Origin: Owenia fusiformis
Taxonomy: Eukaryota > Annelida > Polychaeta > Sabellida > Oweniidae
Reading direction: 5' to 3'
DNA: 64,000 bases
Assembly: GCA_903813345.2 (NCBI GenBank)
Contig: CAIIXF020000008.1
Coordinates: forward strand, 28,894,005-28,958,004
Shown here: one piece after another, positions 12,801 through 19,901 of the stretch
Numbering within the stretch: the stretch's first letter is position 1
Layout of the letters: each line of letters starts with the position of its first letter
Notes under the pieces: model-generated
The model's input: only the letters and a program-made list of their open reading frames with translations
Databases searched by the model: none
Told to the model about the DNA's origin: nothing
Translations under genes and position numbers: made by a program

Positions 12801-15421
12801 TTCAATATTCCTTATTCAGAACCGTGGAGCATAAATTGAACACATTATCCGTTAATCAGGCATGTTTGTAACTTTTGCAAGATTTTAGACTAGGTGACAT
12901 TTTATGGTACCTACAAAAACTTTAGACCTTCCTCTTAAACATTAAGAATATTAATGTCGAAAATAAATGAGATATAGCTTGTTGCAAGAGTTCACTTTTT
13001 GGACCACCCTGTATATTATGTAATTGTTGCGGGACTGTGCCAAGTTTGGTCATGGAGAGCAATATTATACAATGCATTGCAAAACAGGAAAAAAGATGCG
13101 GATATCATTTTTTAAGCTATGATCTGTAAAATGAAGCCCTCTTATTGGTCAGTTCTTGTGCTGTAGCAATCTGTATTGCTACTGAGATTGTCCCCGTTGA
13201 TCATCTCCGTCGCAATACAGAAAATATTGGTACGGAGGGGACAATCTCAGTAGCAATACAGAGAATCACACGATAAACGTTATTGAATGATTTGAAGTGC
13301 AATACAGGATATATTCTGTCTCGATATTCTTTATTGGCACTCGACTTCGTCTCGTTCCAATACGGAATTTCTCGAGCAGAATATATCCTGTATTGCACTT
13401 CAAATCATTCAATAACTTATAATAACATTGATTACTTAAAATGTTTCACGTCTCGATGGTTGGCTTTTTCCCAAACACCCACTCAGCAAATCTACGACAC
13501 CGTTGCTATACTTTTTCTAAACATACGATCTGTCTAAAACTGGACATTTGTTTTCTATTGACATGTTCACTTGTACGTCAGGATAATAATATACTAGACT
13601 TTGCGTTTGAGGCACATGTTCAAGAAAAAATGTTTGAAAAGATTGCTATTAGTATAGCTGCTCATATTATTTTCCGGTACAAAATAAAGTATGGGTGTAT
13701 TTCCTTGTTTTTTTTCCGGAAAGCATCTTTGTTGAATCTAATGTTTACTAGTTAGTTAGAAATAATTTGGAGGCAGTGTAATGATACTACCCTGAAAAAA
13801 CCAAGGAAATCCAAAAAATGCTTGAAATCATATTTTATGTTGTGCCAAGAAATAATGTGCTGGTATACCAATTGTTATCTTGAACCATCACCTTAACTTA
13901 CCCATGTAAAGCCTAAACATCCAATGGCATCACATAAAATATCAGCACACATAGCTGGGTAGGAGTTTGCTGAGGGGAAGTAGGCATGAAACTGTGGATG
14001 GTTCCAGTGGGTCACCTGAAATGTACATATAGATGGGAAAGAGTTTGCTGTGGGGAAGTAGGCATGAAACTGTGGATGGTTCCAGTGGGTCACCTGAAGT
14101 GTACATAGAGTTACTGTATTTGACATGGGATGCATTACTAGTATATTCTAGGTGCAAGCCCTTGTTATCCCCCCGCCCATTACATATCACCAACACATCT
14201 TTGAAAAAATCATAGTAATTAAGTAGCTAGGGGGGGGGGGGGGGTCGCTACGGGATTCTGCGCCTCGTCGCTTCTCGGGAATATTGACTCGTCGCTTTAA
14301 TTTGATTATTTGCCTGATGACTTGCTTTCCGGAAGGAGATTTTTGTAATATACTTTGTTTCTCCTAAAAAACAATTTCTCGACGATTTTCTCCATTATTG
14401 TATGAGTGCAGTTAGCGCATGGCCTCTGGTTTCAAAAAAAAGTATTCACCTAGCATCATCACGAAGAAACAATATGTTGGAGCTATATATATATTTGATG
14501 TTTAAGTTCCTCGTTTTTCGTGACAGAGACGCCGCTGCGCTCCGTGTTTTTCATACATGAATGAAAAGTTAAACGTATACGTGGTTTCTAAATCTTGTGG
14601 TCCGTATCAAAATGTTACGTCAACTAATAGATTTCTGAATCTAAGATCAGGATCCTGGTTGCCTCACTTCCAAAAAAATTGCCTCATTGATAAAGAACAT
14701 TTGCCTCATTGATAAAAATTACCTTGTTGATAAAAAGAATTGCCTCATTGCACCCCCCCCCCCCTGTGAAATCTTCGTTGACACAAACAATTTGCCACGT
14801 TGATAAAATAAAATTTCCTCACTGCTCTTCCCTTGAGACCACCCGTACTTGACATTTTGTCTACTTTAGTAGTTAGTACTCACTCCTGGCATAATATTCC
14901 GCTCTATGTCTATTATATCGGGTGTCCCAAAATGAGACACTTTTTGACAAGTATTATCTCGGCAATCGATGAACTAAATTTTCCCTGCCCAGGAGTATTG
15001 TTAGCAAGGACAGAAATATGACAAAGATGAGGATTGTTGCCATGCTATTTTGAATTTCTTAGTTCTCACGGAATATTTACTTGATCTTTTTTATATTTTT
15101 ACAACTTGCTTATGGCAGTCTTTGGCTGCTTTGTACAAATTTTCAGTGAATTTTGTTCAACAGTTGCCGAGAAAAGACATGGCAAAAAGTGTCTCATTTT
15201 TTGGGACACCTGATACTTACCCCTGGCATAATGACCCGCTCTATGTCCTTAAAGAGATCGTCCCATTTCTCCCCCTCCTCTGGGGCATGATCGGGAATAA
15301 GTTGATGCAGATACCCTGGCTCAACAGTTGGAAACACACGTCTCTCTTGAATGTTCTCTAAATAATCTGCAACATAATCTATCATCTCTTTTCCCCTTCG
15401 CCTAAATTCTGCACCATCCAT
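6645..15421 (-). CDS. Aromatic-L-amino-acid decarboxylase-like gene, copy 2, complete (12 coding exons, 480 aa)
   Basis: Coding exons are 15421-15221, 14015-13902, 12477-12364, 11652-11515, 11091-10948, 10388-10322, 10143-10049, 9614-9547, 9106-9007, 7619-7521, 7123-7022 and 6845-6645. They total 1443 nt including TGA, and every junction is AG/GT with matching phase. The product is 480 aa, the length of human DDC. Motifs seen: VEPGYL near 34-39, [13 protein letters not shown] at 70-82, [14 protein letters not shown] preceded by His191 (stacks on PLP), HVDAAYAG with Asp270 (pairs with the PLP nitrogen), NPHKW with Lys302 (Schiff base), and [14 protein letters not shown]. In the mobile catalytic loop the usual Tyr (human Tyr332) is Phe331, and human Thr82 is Ser. 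In the known family it is a cytosolic dimer. The Phe suggests aldehyde synthase rather than plain decarboxylase activity (inference). Partial exon copies litter its introns. It could still be a specialised decarboxylase. Confidence 0.93.
7022..7123 (-). CDS. AADC copy 2, coding exon 11
   Basis: 34 codons, [20 protein letters not shown] then [14 protein letters not shown]. It matches the family's HEFExLV...GLVCFRLK segment. Phase 0 at both ends. Confidence 0.9.
7163..7393. mobile_element. MITE, GGATCCGCCA-end family
   Basis: CAGTGGC-type left end and GGATCCGCCAATG right end. The interior is rich in GGGCCC/AAATTTT and has a C-rich tract (7360). Related copies are at 18590-18815, 47586-47790, 48285-48450 and 61297-61385. 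It lies in an AADC intron. Confidence 0.55.
7521..7619 (-). CDS. AADC copy 2, coding exon 10
   Basis: 33 codons, [20 protein letters not shown] then [13 protein letters not shown], the most conserved C-terminal-domain segment of the family. Acceptor TATTAG; donor GTTTGC, which is weak. Confidence 0.9.
7782..8700. mobile_element. Long inverted-repeat element in AADC intron
   Basis: Arms of about 115 bp: AAAGTGAACCCTTGCAACAA at left and its diverged complement at about 8577-8700 (TTGTTGCAAGGATTC). The interior has repeated words CTGCTCTATCCAGCA and CTAGGGGTATTT. A relative lies at 12567-13011. Confidence 0.55.
8747..8956. mobile_element. MITE, GCCCGTAGCCAGG family, 5-bp TSD GAGCT
   Basis: Ends CAGACCCGTAGCCAGG and CCTGGCTACGGGCCTG, with GAGCT on both sides. 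The interior carries TGGTGAAAAATTGCATGATT, a family word, and a long G run. Confidence 0.75.
9007..9106 (-). CDS. AADC copy 2, coding exon 9 (catalytic loop)
   Basis: Residues 314-347. The loop reads [16 protein letters not shown], where usual animal AADCs have DPxYLKH. The codon at the Tyr position is TTT (Phe331). The following His is Thr. Acceptor TTGTAG, donor GTAAGG. Confidence 0.9.
9547..9614 (-). CDS. AADC copy 2, coding exon 8
   Basis: Residues 292-313 plus two bases of Trp314: [20 protein letters not shown] then AM. Lys302 in NPHKW is the Schiff-base lysine. Confidence 0.9.
10049..10143 (-). CDS. AADC copy 2, coding exon 7
   Basis: Residues 260-291, containing [19 protein letters not shown]. 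Asp270 contacts the PLP ring nitrogen. Acceptor TTATAG, donor GTAAAA. Confidence 0.9.
10322..10388 (-). CDS. AADC copy 2, coding exon 6
   Basis: Residues 238-259, [20 protein letters not shown] then PI, plus the first base of Cys260. Phase 0 in, phase 1 out, donor GTAAGT. ATLGTT is a conserved family motif. Confidence 0.9.
10505..10640 (-). repeat. Two decayed copies of AADC exon 5 end plus donor
   Basis: At about 10576-10640, minus-strand AACAAGGACGAAAT, a short gap, AATGGGATTTATAACATGTCTT then GTAAGTCTTTGTAGACC resembles the real exon 5 end and donor at 10930-10990. A third, more decayed copy lies at about 10508-10545. A MITE (10695-10879) lies between the true exon end and these relics. 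Confidence 0.7.
10695..10879. mobile_element. MITE, GCCCGTAGCCAGG family, 5-bp TSD CACCT
   Basis: Ends CAGGCCCGTAGCCAGAATTT and CCTGGCTACGGGCCTG, flanked by CACCT. It is 185 bp with the same interior word as the other copies. It lies between AADC exon 5 and the relic exon ends. Confidence 0.8.
10948..11091 (-). CDS. AADC copy 2, coding exon 5
   Basis: Residues 190-237, starting [14 protein letters not shown] and ending GLIPCF. His191 is present, so this is not the Asn-type change of insect aldehyde synthases. Two decayed copies of its 3' end lie in the next intron (see 10505-10640). Confidence 0.9.
11515..11652 (-). CDS. AADC copy 2, coding exon 4
   Basis: Residues 144-189, [19 protein letters not shown] then a helix ending VAYCSDN. 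The ASEAT motif binds the PLP phosphate in the family. Donor GTAAGT. Confidence 0.9.
12364..12477 (-). CDS. AADC copy 2, coding exon 3
   Basis: Residues 106-143, [20 protein letters not shown] followed by a Gly-rich stretch and VIQ. Phase 0 at both ends. Acceptor TTTTAG; donor GTGGTT, which is weak. Confidence 0.9.
12567..13011. mobile_element. Mariner-like MITE related to 7782-8700
   Basis: The right end reads GGACCACCCTG before TA. The left end CAGGGTGATCC (12567) is less certain. It shares GAGATATAGCTTGTTGCAAG and GACCTTCCTCT with the element at 7782-8700. Confidence 0.5.
13165..13424. repeat. Two adjacent perfect hairpins
   Basis: First stem: ATTGCTACTGAGATTGTCCC against its complement near 13236-13257. 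Second stem: GTTATTGAATGATTTGAAGT at 13279 against its complement ending 13424, with arms over 35 bp (CAATACAGGATATATTCTG). Both lie in an AADC intron and may be palindromic MITEs. Confidence 0.7.
13902..14015 (-). CDS. AADC copy 2, coding exon 2
   Basis: Residues 68-105, carrying [13 protein letters not shown], part of the substrate pocket, and the segment ending GCLGFTW. Acceptor TTTCAG, donor GTAAGT. The first 78 bp, with the acceptor, also occur in tandem just upstream in the same frame (14016-14093). A longer exon 13902-14093 would therefore stay open. Confidence 0.9.
14016..14093 (-). repeat. In-frame 78-bp tandem copy of AADC exon 2 start with its own acceptor
   Basis: The sequence from the TTTCAG-type acceptor through [18 protein letters not shown] is repeated with a 78-bp (26-codon) offset. 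The upstream copy also has an intact CTTCAG acceptor (exon start 14093), and the frame is open across the junction. It reads FPTANSF where the main exon reads FPSANSY. Confidence 0.85.
14226..14830. repeat. G-run / C-run bounded low-complexity block
   Basis: It begins with a long G run, ends with a C run (about 14750-14764), and carries five spaced copies of TTGCCTCATTGATAAA. A transposon origin is possible, but no clear inverted end was found. Confidence 0.4.
14883..14912 (-). repeat. Relic of AADC exon 1 end plus donor-like site
   Basis: About 27 of 30 bases match the last bases of the exon ending at 15221 (GACATAGAGCGG...ATTATGCCAGG). They are followed by GTGAGT, a good donor consensus. 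A MITE separates it from the real exon. Confidence 0.7.
14918..15213. mobile_element. Tc1/mariner-type MITE abutting an AADC splice donor
   Basis: Inverted ends TCRGGTGTCCCAAAA followed by TGAGACACTTTTTG, flanked by TA on both sides. The right-hand TA (15214-15215) is position +7/+6 of the donor at 15220, so the element begins at intron base +8. It has no coding capacity. Confidence 0.75.
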
Positions 15422-15426
15422 GATGA
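15221..15426 (-). CDS. AADC copy 2, coding exon 1
   Basis: Residues 1-67, start ATG at 15421-15419, ending in MPG before the donor GTAAGT. TTGCAG lies at 15432-15427, so five bases of 5' UTR precede the ATG and at least one further untranslated exon must lie upstream; it was not identified. The start matches the human DDC start. Confidence 0.9.
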
Positions 15427-15429
15427 CTG

Positions 15430-16110
15430 CAAGGCCCAGATATTCGTTATAAATTTTTTAACAGTGTACTGGTGTATTATATATAGAAACTTGATATATC
15501 TTTTTTTATACAAGAATAACCTCTTTTGAACGTTGCGAGTAATTCACCAATATTGTTCATATAGAATTAAAGTGTATTAATCAAGAAGGTTGAGCTTTTT
15601 TATTTTAAACATTTGGCTTCCTCACATAATCAATTGTACAACATTATCATATTGTAACGGTCTGCTTAACGAAATGATTAGTACATACTACCTTCATGCT
15701 TCTTCTAAGGCCACTGAATCGTGGCCTTCGTCCAAAAATAAATCCCTGCATGTATACGGGTCATGTCGTAATCATAAAATTTGAAATCAAATGTCTGCCA
15801 TTTTTCCACATCACAATTTGAATTGCGAGTTTTGGTCTTATTACCTCACCTAAAATTCCAAAACATACATGAAGTGATAAATGTATTAGTTTACATCTTC
15901 TGGATCGCTAACTTAGAATTTACAGCCAGTTACTAATGCCAGACATAAACGACATTTCGTTCAGTTTTCGAATGTCGCCATTTTTCTTGGAGCCATATGT
16001 TTTAATATTAGATGAAATCCTGACGAAATCATGCAATATCTCATCAAGGAGCCCGGCCGGTCCCATTTTAATTAATGATTTATTTAACTGGCGATTTTTT
16101 AAATATTTGA
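15430..16110. other. Upstream flank of AADC copy 2
   Basis: This is where the leader exon and promoter of AADC copy 2 would be sought. No coding exon or convincing core-promoter arrangement was recognised. Confidence 0.35.
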
Positions 16111-16111
16111 C

Positions 16112-16426
16112 AAAGGAGTGGTATCGATATTGAGAACTGAATTAAAAAATATTTTTTCTTAAACCAATCATTGAAAACATTCTGTAAACGGTATTTTTAG
16201 TGCTCCTTTCTACCAATGCTTGAGAATGAAATAAAATGTCTTTCCGAACCTTGATAAAACAAAATAGCATATACAACACGTTTTTAGACCTCTCAATATT
16301 ATAGTTATACAAAGGAATTTTTGTTTGATTTTAAAAAAGTATTCAAAAAATTAAAACAAAATCCCCCCAAAATAGATAAAAATCAAGATAAACCTAAAAA
16401 TTTCTCCATATCGATACCACTCCTTT
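16112..16426. mobile_element. MITE with GGTATCGATAT ends, short form
   Basis: Ends AAAGGAGTGGTATCGATAT and ATATCGATACCACTCCTTT. It is 315 bp and related to the 720-bp palindrome at 37798-38517. Confidence 0.75.
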
Positions 16427-17109
16427 ATGACACGCCGGCCAGCATTTTTCAAATGACGTTCACGGTGTTCCAGATGAAATTACTTCTAGCCAAGAATTGT
16501 TGATTTTATGAAAATAAACATTTGTATAATATTATTATATTGTATATTTTATATTGCGTCGTGTTGTTTTACATATGTGTTGCATATTATATTTGATCTC
16601 ATAGGCTCTGTTTAAAGTCCCATTCCCTTCCCCGTTTCGTCCGGTTACAATATAAATATACAGTGATGAATAATTTAAAAAATAAATAAATATTCAATCT
16701 AGTTTTTTCTTTTAAATAGCCCCCGACTTTGATTGAAAAATGTATTTATAAAATGTATCAATTCGTTTACAATTTTATGATCATCATTAAAAGTCTTATA
16801 TTTTTCTTCCTCCGACATATTCTTAAAGTGTTAATAAATTTATAAAAAATCATATCTACATTTTTTATAACCATCACATAAAAGAAAAAATGCTTTTCAT
16901 CCTCTGCTTCCCCCTTATTGCAAATTCTTTTTTTATTTTATTTCAAGTCGACTCTATCAAGTGCCATCTTTTTTCTTTTTCTCGTGTCTTCCTGTTTCAA
17001 TTCTTAAATTATGGTTTGCTAATCTAACATCTTACATTTTGTTCACACTTGATGTTAAGTATCTTTCCAGTTTGTGATCATTTTTTATATAATTTCCAAG
17101 TTTTCTATT

Positions 17110-17245
17110 TTCCCATATGACTCTACCACTACCAAGGGGGCGGGGTCAAGATTATAGCACCCTTTGCATTCGTTCGACTTCACTTCTTAAAAGAGAGCTT
17201 CGTCTACATGTAGTTTATAACTAGACTCTACACGCAGGGTTAGGA
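17110..17245 (-). repeat. Fragment of the GAAGTGAAGT repeat family
   Basis: Inverted copy of the right end of the element at 47908-48277 (TTGCATTCGTTCGACTTCAC). The rest of 16430-18590 is AT-rich DNA in which I see no gene. Confidence 0.55.
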
Positions 17246-18589
17246 TCATAGCAAGTTCGAAGGGTGATACTGTATTGCACAAGTCATGCTAAGGGATTGT
17301 ACTTTTTAAAGACAACAAATACATATCTGTGGATAGAAAGAAGAATGAAAACGCCTTAGGGTATCGACTTCCTTTGTTTACATTCGCGTAAACGTGAAAA
17401 AATGAGATAAGTTGCCATTTTTATTATCTGAGAGTTTAAACATTTTTCCCCATTTAGCATTTTGATAACTTGCAACTTCATAAGGGAGATAAAGTATATT
17501 TGAGATAGTAAGGAATATATATTATCAATATATTGGTAGGCAAAATGTAAATGTTGCTTGCAATTTTTCCACCCCCTATAGATATGACTTTGCATCTGAG
17601 GTAATGCATATATCTTTTCTTAAAACACATTTCAATGAAATGTTTTGGCTAATGATAGAGTGGGCTGTTCTCATAGTTCTTACATCTGAAAACAAAATGC
17701 AGTTCATCTTAATCACAATCATCCGAACATTTTCCTGCTTCAATCTCATCAAGTCTCGGTTTTGTGAATAGTTTTCTTTTTTTCAAAGTATTTTCAACGA
17801 TGAGATATTTTTCAAGGTGTATATTATCTTAAAAGTGCGATTAATCAAGAGGAACTCTAACAAAAGCACGACCAGGATGATATTCTTTGGTTTCATTCTG
17901 TTGACCAAATAAGTGATTTTGAGTCGAATATAATTTATTTCGTTTAAATCTTTGGCTCCATGACAACCTCTCCATCTTAAATTTTTAATCTAAACTGAGG
18001 TACGTCGTGGCTTGCCCTTTACATTTGGCACACATCGCCACATGGTATCTCAAATTACCAAACCAGATGAGACGTCTAGCGAAACATCGCTCCATAACAG
18101 TATGGATACAATACCACATATTTTGAGTTGTATTCAAAGTTGGCTAGAATTGAAATTGACAGAAAGAACAAACGCAAATGATATATTTTCACATGTAAAA
18201 ATGTATTTGCAATGTATGTAGTAAAACTCTTCTAAGAATAACTAAAACTTGACTTGATGAGACTTGCTCTATTGAACAAAATAAATGTTCGAGGGATTAT
18301 TAAATATGCCTATAGCTACTTTTATTTTTTAGTATTATAACATACTCATTATTGATCTGATTAGACTAAAAGCCCATAGAGGCTTAATAACAATGAAATA
18401 TAAGTTAAAGTGAAATCTATATTTAACAAGGCATTAAAATGCAAAATGTCATATCATACATAATAATATGTGTAATCTCAGCAGTACAATTACAAAGATT
18501 TACAAGTGAGTTGGTTGAAATAAAATTATTAATTGTACATGTATTCATTTTGCATCAGCAGTAGTCTAGCTTCAAGCCCTTCTGAGCCA

Positions 18590-18815
18590 CCTACAGGGGC
18601 GCATCTGGCATCTACGAAAAAAACCTTGGGCCCCTAAAACCCCAAAGTGGGCCCACATTTTGAAATTTTGAGGCCCATTTTCTTCAAAAATTGGCGAAAA
18701 GGCCCAGTAATGACCAAGAAGGCCCAAAAAGACTTTAAGGCCTTTTTTGCCCAAAATTATTTTAGAGCCCAATTTTTGTTCTGGGCCCACCCAAGGGGGG
18801 CAGATCCGCCAGTGC
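18590..18815. mobile_element. MITE, GGATCTGCC/GGCGGATC family
   Basis: CAGGGGCGCATCTGGC at left and GCAGATCCGCCAGTGCC at right, with a GGGCCC-rich interior. It lies in the 3' flank of the PLD-like gene. Confidence 0.6.
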
Positions 18816-19046
18816 CCTACTAACCTCCTGTTTGAAAAAGTGTGTAGTCAAGTAGTGGGGAGGGGGGGGGGTCACAGGGACTTCTAGACTACATTTAGTT
18901 CTTTAAGACATTTTGACACTGATTTATCAGTCTTCTGTTACATCTTTTTTATGTATATAATTACATGTATATAATTACATGTGTAATGAGTTTGAAACTT
19001 ATAAATCTTTGATAGCTTCACATCAGACATTAAAATAATTATATTA

Positions 19047-19274
19047 CACTCCCCTCCATAAGTTTTGACAACTGTTAAATATTGAACCTTCAGTTTGTAT
19101 ACTACCCACAAAAAGTTTGGCAACTGAGTCTTCTTTTTGACCATTTGTTAGACTTTGAACCTATTGATGTTTGCGATTTTAACATGTTTAGTTGAATCTA
19201 AAATTCAAACATTAAGATGGTTTCACATGCTAATCAATGGTGATTTTCCAGTTGCCAAACTTATAGAGGGGGTG
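19047..19274. mobile_element. 228-bp TA-flanked MITE
   Basis: Ends CACTCCCCTCCATAAGTTTT and a complement containing AACTTATAGAGGGGGTG, both next to TA. It lies about 65 bp past the PLD-like stop, probably in the 3' UTR. Confidence 0.65.
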
Positions 19275-19340
19275 TATTTACTATCATTCTTTGGCACTAA
19301 AAACCCCTGTTTTTTAAATTGATAACTCTAGATTGGCTTT

Positions 19341-19901
19341 TTACCCCTGAACTGATTCCTTGATCGGATTTATGTAGTTCTCAAGAAATTCCTGCTCAGT
19401 CATTCTTACAAAAAATACAGTTTCCATGTTGGATCGTACAAAATGGCTGCCGTGAAAGTTGGCGCTCGTAACGAGAACATCAGCCATGCCATCTTTTGTT
19501 GTAGCAATGAACTTTGCATGAAAGGTCTTAACTGGATAAATGATCTTACTGAATACTTTGTACTCAACAAAGAGTTTCTTTTTCTCGTCCTGATTGTAAT
19601 AAGTTAAAACATCTCTTTTCAGATCGCTGATTGTGCGTTCACCATCGCATATTCTCCTTGCATAGATTGCAGTCAAGTTGTTGGCCGTCCACGCATTGTT
19701 CATACAGATTTCAGCTACATCAGCTAAACGGTCAGCATCCATAAATGGCGATACAATATAGACTTTATTCCCTTCAGTCGAGATCCACATATCAAGTAGT
19801 GACTTCCAAAGTTTGTATATGTATGTGGGGCCATCTTTTATTCCCCCAACTTGGTTCAAGCTCTCTAACTGGCGATGTACAGACTCTCTAGACATCAGTT
19901 C
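19341..19901 (-). CDS. PLD-like gene, exon 4 (PLD half-domain and stop)
   Basis: 186 codons plus TAA, beginning ELMSRESVHRQLESLNQVGG. It carries the whole PLD-like half-domain on one exon. Acceptor CTTCAG. Confidence 0.85.
   Translation of the reverse strand, partial: ELMSRESVHRQLESLNQVGGIKDGPTYIYKLWKSLLDMWISTEGNKVYIVSPFMDADRLADVAEICMNNAWTANNLTAIYARRICDGERTISDLKRDVLTYYNQDEKKKLFVEYKVFSKIIYPVKTFHAKFIATTKDGMADVLVTSANFHGSHFVRSNMETVFFVRMTEQEFLENYINPIKESVQG

Noticed and set aside
13893-14196. Short separate genes at the AADC exon 2 duplication
   Set aside because: The coding content is fully explained by AADC exon 2 and its tandem copy.
19341-19901. Tyrosyl-DNA phosphodiesterase 1
   Set aside because: A PLD-type HxK motif is present, but TDP1 has two catalytic halves and different flanking motifs. 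Only a generic PLD-like call is supported.
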